The notes beneath the pieces are model-generated. The model saw only the letters and a program-made list of their open reading frames with translations, was not told the DNA's origin and did not search any database. 64,000 nt of DNA. Origin: Branchipolynoe longqiensis (lineage: Eukaryota; Annelida; Polychaeta; Phyllodocida; Polynoidae). Positions 44,351 to 55,289 of the stretch are shown piece by piece (positions within the stretch are counted from its first letter, which is position 1; every line of letters starts with the position of its first letter). Position numbers and translations under genes: made by a program. The stretch is from NCBI GenBank assembly GCA_030323885.1, contig CM059186.1:28939005-29003004 (forward strand), written 5' to 3'.

Positions 44351-44482
44351 TCATATATATATATGCATATACATGCGCAATGCCTCTTTTCGGCAGGTAG
44401 GGTCTTTGCGTCCGAACTTATATCGAAGTCTATACTGGATGTATGTCTATATACCCCACACACTGAACGGTAGGTGGGCAAT

Positions 44483-44483
<1 letters not shown>

Positions 44484-44526
<43 letters not shown>
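44484..44526. repeat. 43-base C homopolymer
   Basis: Longest single-base run in the window. The true length is uncertain in any sequencing technology. Confidence 0.9.
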
Positions 44527-44529
<3 letters not shown>

Positions 44530-44575
44530 ATATGCTTACATTGCATCGGGTTATGACTGACAGGGTTTTCGATTC

Positions 44576-44815
44576 TGGGGTTGTTTGTAACCTTACGACG
44601 GTTACTGGTTGCAGAACTGCAACATTAATAGAGAGGCTCCAATAAATTGGCCCAATCTTTGGTTGAAGACTTAAGGGAGTGTTGTAGAAGCTGGGGACAT
44701 CTTTACAACGTTCTAACGGCGAGGCGTTGGGGCGGCAGCGAATCTCTTTGGTCCAGCGGTAGTTGAGCTGTAGACAAGGGATTCACTGCTTTGTGAGTTT
44801 TCCAACGTTTAAATA
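44576..44815 (+). repeat. R600 dispersed repeat, 5' part only
   Basis: 'ggggttgtttgtaacctta' 'cgacggttac' ... 'gataaattggcccaatc'-type landmarks, then truncated. Confidence 0.7.
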
Positions 44816-45210
44816 ACACCCGCCCTCCACCTCCTCCACACCTCTCCCCCCATCACCCCCCCCCCACACACACACACATACACACTTTTGCCAAGTCCCA
44901 ATTTAGCCTCGTCACACGCGACCCACGTCCTCTGGGTCCTGTCCCGCATTCTGCGCACTTTGAAAGCTGAACACCAACAAAGCTGTTGTACACTACGCGA
45001 CAGCGTGTCCAGAACCCCCGATTAAATATCCAGTTTCTCAATTCCAGGAAGATTGCATGCGAGATGACGCTGCATGTACGGCTGTGTCTAGTATTCTTAG
45101 CTGGTCAGATTCAAAGGGGATCTAATGACACATATGTACTGGTGTTTATTTTTTGCCAGTGCGCCATCATTGTAAATAATACATGGTACATGAGTGGACC
45201 AGCACTATAC
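44816..45210. other. Unassigned
   Basis: A CA-rich stretch at 44868-44885. A small frame with a hydrophobic stretch near 45062 was considered and not called. Confidence 0.4.
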
Positions 45211-45528
45211 AGTTTGTTTGTTTTTGCTGTCTTACGTCCTAGCAACATCTAAGGTCATATCAAGACGGGTACTGACTTGTGACAGTGCGCACTCACATGG
45301 CAACTTTCTAGTGCTGACCCACTTGGAAACCAGGCCGCCAGCACCATGACCTGATATCCCACTCAGTCATATTATCCTGACACTGAGCCAACCAGTGATT
45401 AGTATCAATTTCTAAGTTATTGGTTTAACTCAACAGTGTTCGAACCCATGAACTCATGGGTTCAGATCCCCCAATCTCCCTAAACAGGAGATGGACGCTC
45501 AACTCATTCGGCCACCCCGTCTGGTCTC
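45211..45528 (-). mobile_element. SINE-A, reverse, small internal deletion
   Basis: 'gtttgtttgtttttgctgtc' 'ttacgtcctagcaac' tail, body lacking 'ccttgccctatcctaat', head 'cggccaccccgtctggtc'. Confidence 0.88.
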
Positions 45529-45877
45529 ACTATAAAGTCACCAGGAATATTCTCTCGTCACGAGTTGGGTCGTGATCTCATATTTTGTTAGGATATAAAT
45601 CCCGAAATTACTCCCTCAATTTCCGCTCTTCAATTAATGGATCTAGATACAAGATTATCATGTAATGTTCGACGGTCTTTACATGGCATCCTCCATACTA
45701 TGACGTGAGACGTCCTTGCCTTATCCTAATAATGCCAACTGCCTGACTAGGAAGCAACAAGTATGCATTTTTAATTCATTGGTTTGACTCAACTAGCATT
45801 CGAACTCGTGCGTTCAAATCCAACGATCTACAAAAAACGGGAGACAAACGCTCAACTCATTCGGCCATCCCTTGTGG
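45529..45877 (-). mobile_element. SINE-A remnants
   Basis: 45529-45600 is a decayed plus-oriented tail ('ataaagtcacc', 'gagttgggtcgtgatctc'). 45714-45877 is a reverse body-to-head piece ('aatgccaactgcctgactag', 'ttggtttgactcaactagc', 'ctcattcggccatccc'). Confidence 0.65.
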
Positions 45878-45899
45878 TATAGCACCCGAATGGAGATGA

Positions 45900-46065
45900 A
45901 TGGCTGAGGTGGGGCGGAGGGCGGGAGGCGGGAGGCGGGAGGCGGGAGGCGGGAGACGGGAGGCGGGAGGCGGGAGGGGGGAGGGCGGGAGGCGAGAGGC
46001 GGGAGGAGGCAGGAGGCGGGAGGTGGGAGGCGGGAGGCAAGAGGCGGGCGGCAAGAGGCGGGAGG
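45900..46065. repeat. (GGCGGGA)n minisatellite
   Basis: Tandem 'gcgggag' heptamers with small variants. G-rich strand plus. Confidence 0.92.
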
Positions 46066-46332
46066 AGACCTATGTCAATAAGAAGAGCATCTTACTCTGA
46101 GGAATTGTAAATTGAATATGCATCGGTCGGCTCCCTCGGCACCTGACTCGCACCCGCCCAGATTAATTATGAGGTAAGAAAGAGAGATACTACTGGGAGA
46201 TACCCCCCCCCCCCTCCGTTCACACACGCTGAACTCATTACAACTAATTGGATAGCGTTCGCACCCTTTTGCTGCTACGGAGGTGAGGCACATTCACTTA
46301 CCTCTTCAGTGGATAAATAGCAGCTGTCCCCG
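46066..46332. other. Unassigned
   Basis: C-run at 46204-46215. No gene is recognised. Confidence 0.4.
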
Positions 46333-46640
46333 CGTTCTCTGTGGCGGAGTGGTTAGAGTGTCTGACTTTTTTCTAGGTCAGACTCCTAATCTGAGGGTCA
46401 GCGGTTCGATTCCCCGTGCCCCCAGCTCTGCCAATTTGGATTTCCACCACTGTGTATAACTTACAGCGTCATCAAAGGCCGGTTGCTCTCATACCATGTC
46501 TATGTGGTGTGGGAGGTTAAAAATCCCTTGGGTCGGTAAAAGTGTAGGCTCGGGCTTTCTATCGACCAGCAGTGGAATGAGGAAGACCAGTCGTCTATGA
46601 CTGAAATTTCCCCTGCTTAAACAACGAATGGACCAAAAAA
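46333..46640 (+). mobile_element. SINE-C (tRNA-derived), full length
   Basis: A box 'gtggcggagtggttagagtg' and B box 'gcggttcgattcccc' sit in a tRNA-like region with a long variable-arm-like segment. An unrelated body follows ('ggccggttgctctcatacca', 'gaggaagaccagtcgtc') and ends in an A-rich tail. Only two copies of this family are in the window (other at 63769). Confidence 0.88.
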
Positions 46641-47165
46641 AAACAACAACAAAAAAACTGGAGCCGCAACCTGCCCGCCTGCCCGCCTAGCCCGCCTACC
46701 GCCCTGCCAGCCTGTCCGCCTGCCTGTCTCACCGCCTGCCTGTCTCGCCGCCTCACCGCCTGCCTGCCCGTCTGCCCTCCTGCCCGCTTGCCCCCCTGGC
46801 CCCCTGCCTGCCTGCCCGCCTACCCACCTGCCCGTCTCACCGCCTCACCGCCTGCCTGCCCGCCCGCCCGCCCGCCTGCCCACCTCACTGCCTGCTTGGT
46901 CTTCTAGACAGTCGTGTCAGGAGGTATAAGGGAGGGAAGGAATGGAGAAGGGGGGAGGGACGGGAGGAGGGGAGGGAGGGGAGGGATGGAATGAAGGGGA
47001 GGAAGAGGAATCTAGGAGGGGGAGGGAGAGAGGGAAGGGCGGAAGGGAGCAGAAGGGAGGGGAGGGCTGGAAGAAAGGAAACGGGAGGGGAGGAGAAACG
47101 ATGGAGGAAGAGGAAGGGAGGGGTGGAAGGCAGAGGAAGAAGGGGGAGGAGAAGAAAGGAGAGGG
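46641..47165. repeat. CCTGCCCG arrays then polypurine tract
   Basis: 46670-46895 is built of 'ccgcctg' and 'cctgccc' words. 46920-47165 is GGGAGG/GGAAGG polypurine on the plus strand. Confidence 0.88.
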
Positions 47166-47214
47166 ATCATTTCTTTGGTTGTTGTTGTTTTACGTCGATT
47201 TATGCGACAAGAAT

Positions 47215-47525
47215 TTGAATGTGTGACACCAACCTGGATGTGTGACACCAGCCTGGATGTGTGACACCAACCTGGATGTGTGACACCAGCCTGGATGTGT
47301 GACACCAACCTGGATGTGTGACACCCCAGCCTGGATGTGTGACACCAACCTGGATGTGTGACACCAACCTGGATGTGTGACACCAACCTGGATGTGTGAC
47401 ACCAACATGGATGTGTGACACCAACCTGGATGTGTGACACCAACCTGGATGTGCGACACCAACCTGGATGTGTGACACCACCCTGGATGTGTGGCACCAA
47501 CCTGGATGTGTGACACCAACCTGAA
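47215..47525. repeat. 19-bp minisatellite, about 16 units
   Basis: Unit 'acaccaacctggatgtgtg'. The unit length is not a multiple of three, so the His/Thr/Gly-type frames on the minus strand are repeat artefacts. Confidence 0.94.
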
Positions 47526-47852
47526 GCTGTGTGATGCCAACTCAGAACTATGCAACAGCAACCTGCCATTGTGTGACACCCAAGGTTCCCATAGTTTGTT
47601 TTTTAGTAAAGGCTGGCGAAATGCACAGACCATTGGGGAGTTGCAAGCACAATATGGAAAACATGAGGGTAGGCCTACAAGGTTGAGTCTTGTATTCCCT
47701 GCATATAGACGCAATAGTCATATGGGAATGAATATAATGCATATAGGAATAAAACAAAAAACTAGGATTAACAATAGCACACCATTAACGTATCATAGGA
47801 TATATATATATATATATATATATATCTATATATATATATATATGTATATATA
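47526..47852. other. Unassigned, ending in (TA)n
   Basis: A few decayed units of the 19-bp array, then unique DNA, then (TA)n at 47800-47852. Confidence 0.45.
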
Positions 47853-48015
47853 TAGGTATTATGCGAGTATAAAGGCACGGAAGGAACTTCTGTTATTATT
47901 ATATATACTTATTTGCTAATCTATGCATCATGACGACGAAGCCACGACCAATGGCGCCACCACCGGCCCTCCTTGTCCCTAACGGACATGCTCCTACGTT
48001 CATACACACCGAGAT
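47853..48015 (+). mobile_element. TATA-head element
   Basis: 'ggtattatgcgagtataaag' 'gcacggaagga' head after (TA)n. A 'caatggcgccaccacc' dyad in the middle. It runs directly into a second copy. Confidence 0.6.
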
Positions 48016-48023
48016 GATGCCAA

Positions 48024-48166
48024 GCGTATTATGCGAGTATAAAGATACGCAAGGGAATTGTTATTATATTTTTATACTTTGCAAGACTCAACACTGTAGC
48101 GGTGGTCCCACCTTCGGCCCACCTCACCTCCACTGGATGTTGACAAGTAAGTGTCAGTCGCATACA
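48024..48166 (+). mobile_element. TATA-head element, both ends present
   Basis: 'gcgtattatgcgagtataaa' 'gatacgcaaggg', inner 'tatactttgcaagactc', end 'gtgtcagtcgcatac'. Followed by (TA)n. Confidence 0.7.
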
Positions 48167-48169
48167 TTT

Positions 48170-48630
48170 ATATATATATATATATATGTAATATATATGT
48201 AATTATGTTGTTTTCCGAATTTCCCTTCGATATATAGGTATATATATATGGCCATCATTTACAGCTCCCTCTGGATGGTCGGCTAGAACTACCCGTACTG
48301 TAATTACATTTGGACAGGGTGAAATGAAATAAGAGCCGATGAGAGCATGACAATTACAATCACTATTTACCTGAATATAATTTAAATTTCACACACATAC
48401 ATATATGCCTCACATATGTGTGTATATGTGGGATCCATACATACATGTTGCATGTCATGCTAGTAAATTAAAACACTTGTCTATATGTCTACACACGCAT
48501 TGCTGCGCGCTGCCTGCAGGTGGCGCTGGTGCTGTGTGTGGGACATGGCGGACATGCTCAATGAGAGTGAAGGATGCCGGGCCATCACTGCCACTATCTG
48601 GAACAGCCCGCGCCCAATAAGGGGCGATGT
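48170..48630. other. Unassigned, TA tracts then unique DNA
   Basis: (TA)n at 48168-48200. The rest has no recognised gene. Confidence 0.4.
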
Positions 48631-49340
48631 ATTAGCCGAGAGAGCATCTCCGAGCATCTCCGAGCATCTCTGAGCATCTCCGAAGCATCGCCGAAGAATC
48701 TCTGAGCAGCTGCGAGCAGATCTGAGCACTTGCATCCTCCGTGTCCTCTGTGGACCGAGGACACGGCGAGTTCGTCGGCATACAACCCTCCCTCCCCCAG
48801 TTCCATCCTCCCGGATCTCTCCCCCAGCTGTGCCTCCCCCCCCCACAGACACTGTCCCCATTTACACCCAGGCGAGAACATCTCAGATGAATCTAGACAG
48901 TTCCGGGTGGCACCGAGCACTCTCCAACCAGCTCTGATGAGTAGCCATGAATACCTTCTGAGATCTCCGACCAGCTCCGAGCAAAACCTTGAGAAGCTCT
49001 GAACAGCTACTTACATCTTAGCTTAGCAGCTCGAGCAGCTCGAGCAACCCCGAGCAACTCCGAGCAGCTCTGACCTGCTCCGATCCGCTCTGAGCAGCTC
49101 CGAGCATCTAAGGCCAGGATGCGTGTTTTCCCGTGATGCTGATGGTTATTGCTGGCAGGGCTTCTGAGGCAGGGCTCGCCTGGGTGTAAATGGGGACAGT
49201 CTGTGTATGTGTGGGGGGGGGGGGGGCAGCTGGGAGAGAGATGCGGGGGATGGAACCGGGAGAAGTGGGGTTGTACATCGACGAACTCGCCATGTCCTTG
49301 GTCCACAGAGGACCCAGAGGATGCAAGGCGTCGCCAGTGA
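48631..49340. repeat. Foldback repeat with GAGCATCTCC arrays
   Basis: Arms at about 48728-48880 and 49170-49333 are inverted copies of each other (about 150 bases). Landmarks are 'tgcatcctc', 'gacgaactcgcc', 'cagctg' and 'gtgtaaatggggacagt'. The left outer flank and the loop hold arrays of 'gagcatctccgagc'-type words (48640-48730, 49018-49110). Non-coding. Confidence 0.8.
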
Positions 49341-49366
49341 GAACAGGTGCCAATAATATGTATATA

Positions 49367-49520
49367 TGTGCTTTATATGAGTATAAAGATACAGTAGGGA
49401 ATTATACTTATTATTATTATTTTTGTTATACTCTGTAAGCAGCAACACTGTACCTGTGGTGCCATCTCAGCCCACCTCGCCTCCACCGGATGTTGACCAG
49501 TGTCAGTCGCACCGGAGGAT
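49367..49520 (+). mobile_element. TATA-head element, both ends present
   Basis: Diverged head 'tgctttatatgagtataaag', inner 'gttatactctgtaagcagc', end 'ccagtgtcagtcgcaccgg'. TA-rich flanks. Confidence 0.7.
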
Positions 49521-49549
49521 ATATATTATTTTACATACGCGACGTCACC

Positions 49550-50310
49550 AACAGAGCACTCACCTTCCCGGTAGGAGTATATTTAACTCACACTACCACG
49601 AATTTGGATCTATCATGGTAGGAGTACTTAATGATATTGCTTATGACTTCACACTCCCACAGGTTTGTATCTCTCCTGGTAGAGGTATTTAATGATATCG
49701 TTAATTAATTCACACTCCCACAGGTTTGTATCTATCCTGGTAGACGTATTTAATGACATCATTAATTAATTCACACTCCCACAGATTTGTATCTATCCAG
49801 GTATGGTTATTTAATGATATCATTATTCATTCACACTACCACTAGTAAAAGCTTATACTGAAGTCTTTAATTAATTCACACTACCACAGGTTTGGATCTA
49901 TCCTGGTAGGAGTATGTAATGATGTTGTTTATTAATTCACACTCACACAGGTTTGGATCTATCCTGGAAGGAGTATATTTTATAATAATATCGTGTATTA
50001 ATTCACACTCCCACAGGTTTGGATCTATCCTGGAAGGGGCATATAATGATGTGATTTATTAATTCACACTACTACGTGTTTTGGATCTATCCTGGCCGGA
50101 GTATTTAGTGACATCGGTTATAAATTCACACACCCACATATGTGGAGCTATTCTGGTAGGACTAGGAGTATATAATGATGTCGTTAATCAATTCACACTA
50201 TCGTGGATTTGGCTGGAATATATCTTAGTAGGAGTAAATAATGAGGTCGTTTATCAACTCACACCATCATGGGTTTAAATTATCTGGATAGAAGAATATA
50301 ATGAGGTCAT
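49550..50310. repeat. 61-bp minisatellite, about 12 units
   Basis: Units carry 'cacactcccacaggtttg', 'tatctatcctggtagg' and 'tatttaatgatatcgtt'. Neighbouring units start 61 bases apart (49660, 49721, 49782). Later units diverge. Confidence 0.92.
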
Positions 50311-50316
50311 TCATTA

Positions 50317-50672
50317 GTTAAAGTTACATAGTCTGATGAAGCATCACATTTTCAAAACCAAAACACTTACCTAGATTTGATTCTACACATTTATCTTAGA
50401 TACTGATACAGTTATTAAGCACTTGTTGTCACATTGAAGGGCATGGGGAGTCAATTTAATAGAACCTGTTACTGCATAAGCCTATAGCATCAGAGTTTTG
50501 GCATGCTTGCCAACATTAATTTGGCATGTTGTCACTTCAAATATCTCCAAAGTTAGCCATTTAAACTAAAAGTTACTTCAACCTAAAGTAAAGTAGCTTA
50601 TAATGATCAATTTAATGTATTTATCTCAGAAAATTACAGAAACTCAAAGCCATCGGACTATGTATCTCTAAC
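50317..50672 (+). mobile_element. MITE-1, complete
   Basis: Left 'gttaaagttacatagtctga', right 'ccatcggactatgtatctct' 'aac'. 356 bases, matches 14799-15148. Confidence 0.82.
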
Positions 50673-50859
50673 ATTACTACGGCGTTTAGAACCATTAAAG
50701 CTTTACGACGCTGTGATAATTCTTGGGTGACACAGTGTCAATTCTTTCCTGGTTAGCTTTCACACAGACGCTGCTGTATTTATATTAGGATGGGCAGGGG
50801 GCTATTAATATGGATCGCAATGCAATACCGAAATATAGGGCGATCAGTCAAAGGGACAC

Positions 50860-51187
50860 CACCGGTGTCGGAATTGGTAGAGTACAGGTCACCCATGCAG
50901 AAGGTCGGGAGTTCAATACCTGGTCGAGTCAAACCGATGACACATCAAATTAATACTTGTCACTTCCTAGCCAAGTGGTTGACATTATTCGGATCGGGCA
51001 AGGACTGGTTAGTTCGGTGTCAGGATAATGTGTCTAAGTGGGATATCAGGTCATGGTTCTGGCAGCCTTGTCTCCCAGTGGGGCCATCTTATGAAATCAT
51101 CATGAGTGTGCACTGTCAAAAGTCAGTACCCATGCTGATATGATCATAGATGTTGCCAGGACATAAAACTCCAACAACCAACCAACC
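50860..51187 (+). mobile_element. SINE-A, full length
   Basis: Head 'ccggtgtcggaattggtaga', 'gtcgggagttcaatacctgg', body, CAACCAACC tail. Confidence 0.88.
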
Positions 51188-51850
51188 TTACAGGTATCCC
51201 TCTAGCGGGAATGGGAGTAGAAAGTGTTTTCTTCTGATTTTTGGTAAACATTGTATTCCTCTGATCTGAATTGGTCTGTTCTCCGTGCCAGGGAGTCTTT
51301 TAGTCAGAGACAGAAAACATGTATGCATATTTATATAATAATACTTAATATATGTGTATTCTTTTAGGATATTACAATACACAAAGCATATTAATGTGTG
51401 TATTAAATGTGTCTGGTGGGCATTAGTTATTTATGACCAGATATAGCTGGTTTCCAGGTTGGGTCTATATGCTAGACACGTGATGTCTTATAAGGACAGT
51501 GTTGGTGCTATATTAACTTGGGTGGCACTGTGTGGGGCGGAAGCTGTTTATTCTTACTCCCTCCTCAAAGAAGCGACTTTCATATTAGATGAAGCCATTC
51601 GGTGACTGTGAATGGGGGTGGGTGGGTGGGAGAAGCCACATGTCAAGTCGCCGACAAATTACAACTTTCACTCTTTCTTCTGGGCTACATATATTTATAG
51701 ATGGCGGTGATGGAAGCACAATGCTAAACATAACCCATTATTTAAATATTTACTTGGAACAGGTCAGTTTTACTAACAGCCCAGGATGGTCGTATTCATA
51801 TACCTACTTCGCATCACCCAATATGTATATAATAATGATAAAACATTGAT
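51188..51850. other. Unassigned
   Basis: No gene or repeat is recognised. The small open frame at 51589-51849 has no domain. Confidence 0.4.
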
Positions 51851-52003
51851 ATAGTGTCCGATCCAGCAAGCCGTTCTCAGGCGCTTTACATGACAAACAA
51901 ATATACAGGAAAATAAATTTCACCTAGTTAAAAGCAGATTTAAACAAATGTGTCTTAAGACCTTTTTATAAAAGCACCAACAGATTTACAATAGGTGTTT
52001 GTT
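51851..52003 (-). pseudogene. LINE 3' end (CR1-like), reverse
   Basis: On the minus strand the piece ends an ORF at LKTHLFKSAFN-like codons and continues with 'taaagcgcctgagaacggc' and 'ttgctggatcgg'. The same 3' end occurs at 57210-57372. An LKTHLF terminus followed by a 'cgc...ctatata' tail is common in CR1/L2-type LINEs. Confidence 0.7.
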
Positions 52004-52690
52004 TATTTGGCCATTACGTCCTAACAGCATCTCTTTACCGCTTGATTCCAATTTGATATCTTCAATAATTCATATGAACTTCCCTTTATAATTTAGCATA
52101 TTTGATTTTTTATTTCGCATTGGCCATGCCATATGTTTCCATCAGGACATCACGTTCGTGGATAGGTTGCGCTATATAAACAAGGGATTACACAATGGTG
52201 GGGTAGAGCACAAAGAAATGATGCACAACCTTGGACACCACTATATATGCTCAGAGCCTGGTAGGATCAGTTTAGCTTTGCTTCTCAAGTCTGTGTTAGC
52301 CTTTTAATACCAATTTGGATTAGAGAGCATGAGTGAACTGATTGGATATGTGATTATAATAACACTATCCCTCATAGTGCATAATAGATAGGTCCATTAC
52401 CCAATTCCATACTAGGTTCATTGATTCAGTACCATTGCAGCGTTGGGGCTATCCCTTAAGCTGCTACTGAATAGACACATTTAAGTTTAAATTCCTGATT
52501 ATTTCAGTAGTTAATTACTTAATATCCTGACTCATCTATTTTGCTTATGGTTTCTATAACCTCAATGTGTAACGTGTAGCGTGATGACATTGACTCCTGC
52601 TGTCACTTGGACTTATCAGATTCACTCTAATGCTTTTAGTCCACTCCCCTCCCACCCCTTACCATCTCACCTTCCCTGCATACGCCTGTA
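52004..52690. other. Unassigned
   Basis: 52004-52035 may be a scrap of SINE-A tail ('attacgtcctaacagcatct'). The rest shows nothing recognised. Confidence 0.4.
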
Positions 52691-52693
52691 TTA

Positions 52694-53765
52694 CCCCTGT
52701 CACACAACGTTGTAACGCAGTAGCGTGAGCCGATGGAGGTGGGCTTTGGCCATTATGTCGAGATACGTCGAGATACGTTGAGATACGTTGAGATACATTG
52801 AGATACCTTGAGATACATCGAGATACGTTACTCATTTGTTAAGCCTACGTCGAGATATGTTGAGTTACGTCGAGTTATGTCGAGATATGGTGACACATGT
52901 CAAGGTTTTGGACATACCCAAAACTTTTGACGTAGCTCGACGTAAGGCCATTATGTTGGGTTACGTTTGGCTTACGTTGGGCTCATGTTAGGCTTATGTC
53001 GAGATACCTTAGACATTCATTAGAGCTACATCGGTTTACGTTGAGCTATGTTGACTTACAGTAGACTGGTGGAGAGCCTGGAGGAAGGTGCAGCCCAGGC
53101 ACTGACAAAGTGGTGTTAACGTATCTCAACGTAGGTCTAACGGGTCTCTACCATGTGCCTAACATTAGTCTCATGTAAGTCCAATGTGTCTTGACGTATT
53201 CAACGTAGTTGATGAATGGCTGGCGCGTCCGTAACGTATGTAAAGTGCACCAACGTTCTTCAAATGTCAGCGAATGTGCTGTGAACGTGTTGTGAACCCT
53301 TCGAGTATATAAAGGCATCCGTTATGCTCATGTCGAACGCGTTGAGTGCTCACTGCCCTTACACTGAGCATGCTGGACTGTCGTTAGACTGACGCTGCTC
53401 ACTGGCGAGCCTGACGTCGACTCCCATTACAAATTAGATCAGAGTCACACATAGCTATGTTAGGGTGGGCATAATTATGCGGGTCCTATACTAAGCCGAT
53501 GCTAGGGTTTCAGTAGGCTGATGCAGCGAGTGCTGGAGGCTCATTAGCTTTACGTTGGGCCATCCTTTTTTTTTACATCTTAAGTCATTGATACACGTTA
53601 CAACTACGTTGGACCGATGGTTTGCCTATGTCCACTACATTGCCCTGATGTCCAATTTGGCCCTGAAACGGTGAGAATTTCTATGTATCTCAACGTATCA
53701 CAACATAAAAAAGTGATTTTTACGTTGCCCACTCGCTGGCCTGTTACGTCGTAGTGTGACAGGGG
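52694..53765. mobile_element. 1.07 kb Harbinger-like TIR element
   Basis: Ends 'cccctgtcacac' and inverted 'gtgtgacagggg', with TATTA on both sides (52689-52693, 53766-53770), which contains the TTA target. The arms are arrays of 'gtcgagatacgtt' words on the left and inverted 'tctcaacgtatc' words on the right. No long frame. Confidence 0.82.
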
Positions 53766-53770
53766 TATTA

Positions 53771-53929
53771 GTTACAGACCTCTCCCTTCAACCCAAGCTA
53801 TCAGAGCCTGCTATCACCCTCCTTGATCTAATATGGCCTCTTCCAGCCAGCCCTGACCTTCCACTCCCTACCTACCCCATTGGCAGTCGTTTGGTATTCG
53901 TCAAGTGAGCAGCTCATTATCGGAGGTCC
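53771..53929. other. Unassigned
   Basis: Nothing recognised. Confidence 0.4.
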
Positions 53930-54630
53930 CGTCTTGTGTTTGGCCTGAATTCCTCAGAGCTGCTCGGAGCTTCGCAGGCAGAGAGAGAGAGAGAGAGAGT
54001 CTGGGAACTACCCAGACGTACGTTGAAACTGCACGGAGCTGTGTTTTTTTAGGGCTTACTTGGAACTGCATGCACTTTGCAGCCGCACAGAATTGTTCAG
54101 AGCTGTTTTCAGGATTTCCAGTTCACGGTGTTAACAGCAGGCTAAACCTGCTTGGAAAATGATAGAACTACTTGTAAGAGGAATGAGCTGCTCACTGTCG
54201 GCTTGAACTGCTCAGAGCTGCTCGTAACTGCCCAGAGCTGCTCATAACTCTTCAGGGCTGCTCATATGTACCTAGAGCTGCTCAAAACTGCTTAGGGTAG
54301 CTGCTCAGAGCTCATTTGAAGTGCTCAGAGCTGCTCATATCTAAACAGAACTGCTCAGAGCCGCTCAGAGCTGTTCAGAGCTGTTCAAAACTGCTTAGAA
54401 CTGCTCAGAGCTGTTCATAGCTGCTCGGGACTATTTCAGCATTGCTAGTATCCGATAGTCATTAGGTTGGAACTGCTTGGAGGCATCATGAGTTGATCAG
54501 AGTCGCTCAGAGCTGTTCGGCGCTGTTCGGTGCTGCTCGGCGCTGCTCGGTGCTGCTCGGCGCTGCTCGGCGCTGCTCGGCGCTGCTCGGCGCTGCTCGG
54601 CGCTGCTCGGCGCTGCTGCTCGTGCGGCGC
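53930..54630. repeat. GCTCAGAGCT-type 10-bp minisatellite
   Basis: Degenerate 'tgctcagagc' words throughout, ending in a cleaner array of 'gctgctcggc' (54520-54625). A GA microsatellite lies at 53982-53999. The word is close to that of the foldback region at 48631-49340. Confidence 0.88.
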
Positions 54631-55289
54631 CGGCGCCCGATATTCATAGTGGGGACCAACACCGGCATCTCCTCCTCCCCCACCCACCAACCCCCCAATC
54701 AAATATGCATCAATGCGCGAGGTGTGGCGGCGGGCAGAGTCTCACGGCTGGTTGCCCACTTCCGACGTGCTGTGCCCAAGTGGGATCCCATGTGACGTAA
54801 TACATCCCGCCCACTCACACCGTCCTGAGACCCAGTCTGGCGATCTGGTCCTTCCCTACCGATATCAAATACACAACGTGGCGCATCGATGACAAATGCT
54901 AATGCAATAATTGTTCTGATCTTAAATCTTCGGTTTGTCTGTGGAGGCTCACAACAAGCCCCATCATTGTCCCGGTAAACCTTTTTTTTCTACTGATCAT
55001 GCCTCCTGAGCTGCTAACCACAAGATTAGCTCCTGTCATTGACGACAGAGGGCGGAGAGTGGATGGAAATGGTCTATACCTATAAGAGCTTTTCCACAGC
55101 ATGCTACATGCTACATTGGTTCTACCACTTTCACCAGAAGGTGGGTTGGTGGTGGAAATCCTCTATATCCCCTTTTCCATAGAGCATGTTGTGTAGTGAG
55201 CTGCTAAGTAAATATTTAGTTCTCCCAGTTTCACTAGAGGAGGGTGGGTTGGTGGCGGAAATGATCTATTGGTTTCTTAGCTTAGCTTT
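54631..55289. other. Unassigned
   Basis: 'gagcatgttgtgtagtgagc' and 'ggtgggttggtggtggaaat' recur in two loosely similar stretches (55060-55160 and 55180-55270). No gene is recognised. Confidence 0.4.

Noticed and set aside
44986..45252. Small frame with a signal-peptide-like stretch (MTLHVRLCLVFLAG)
   Set aside because: It is short, has no homologue I recognise and no convincing donor. It runs into a SINE-A, so chance is more likely.
47012..47569. 185-codon frame over the 19-bp minisatellite
   Set aside because: The 19-bp unit changes frame every copy, so the frame exists only because the unit lacks stops in all phases.
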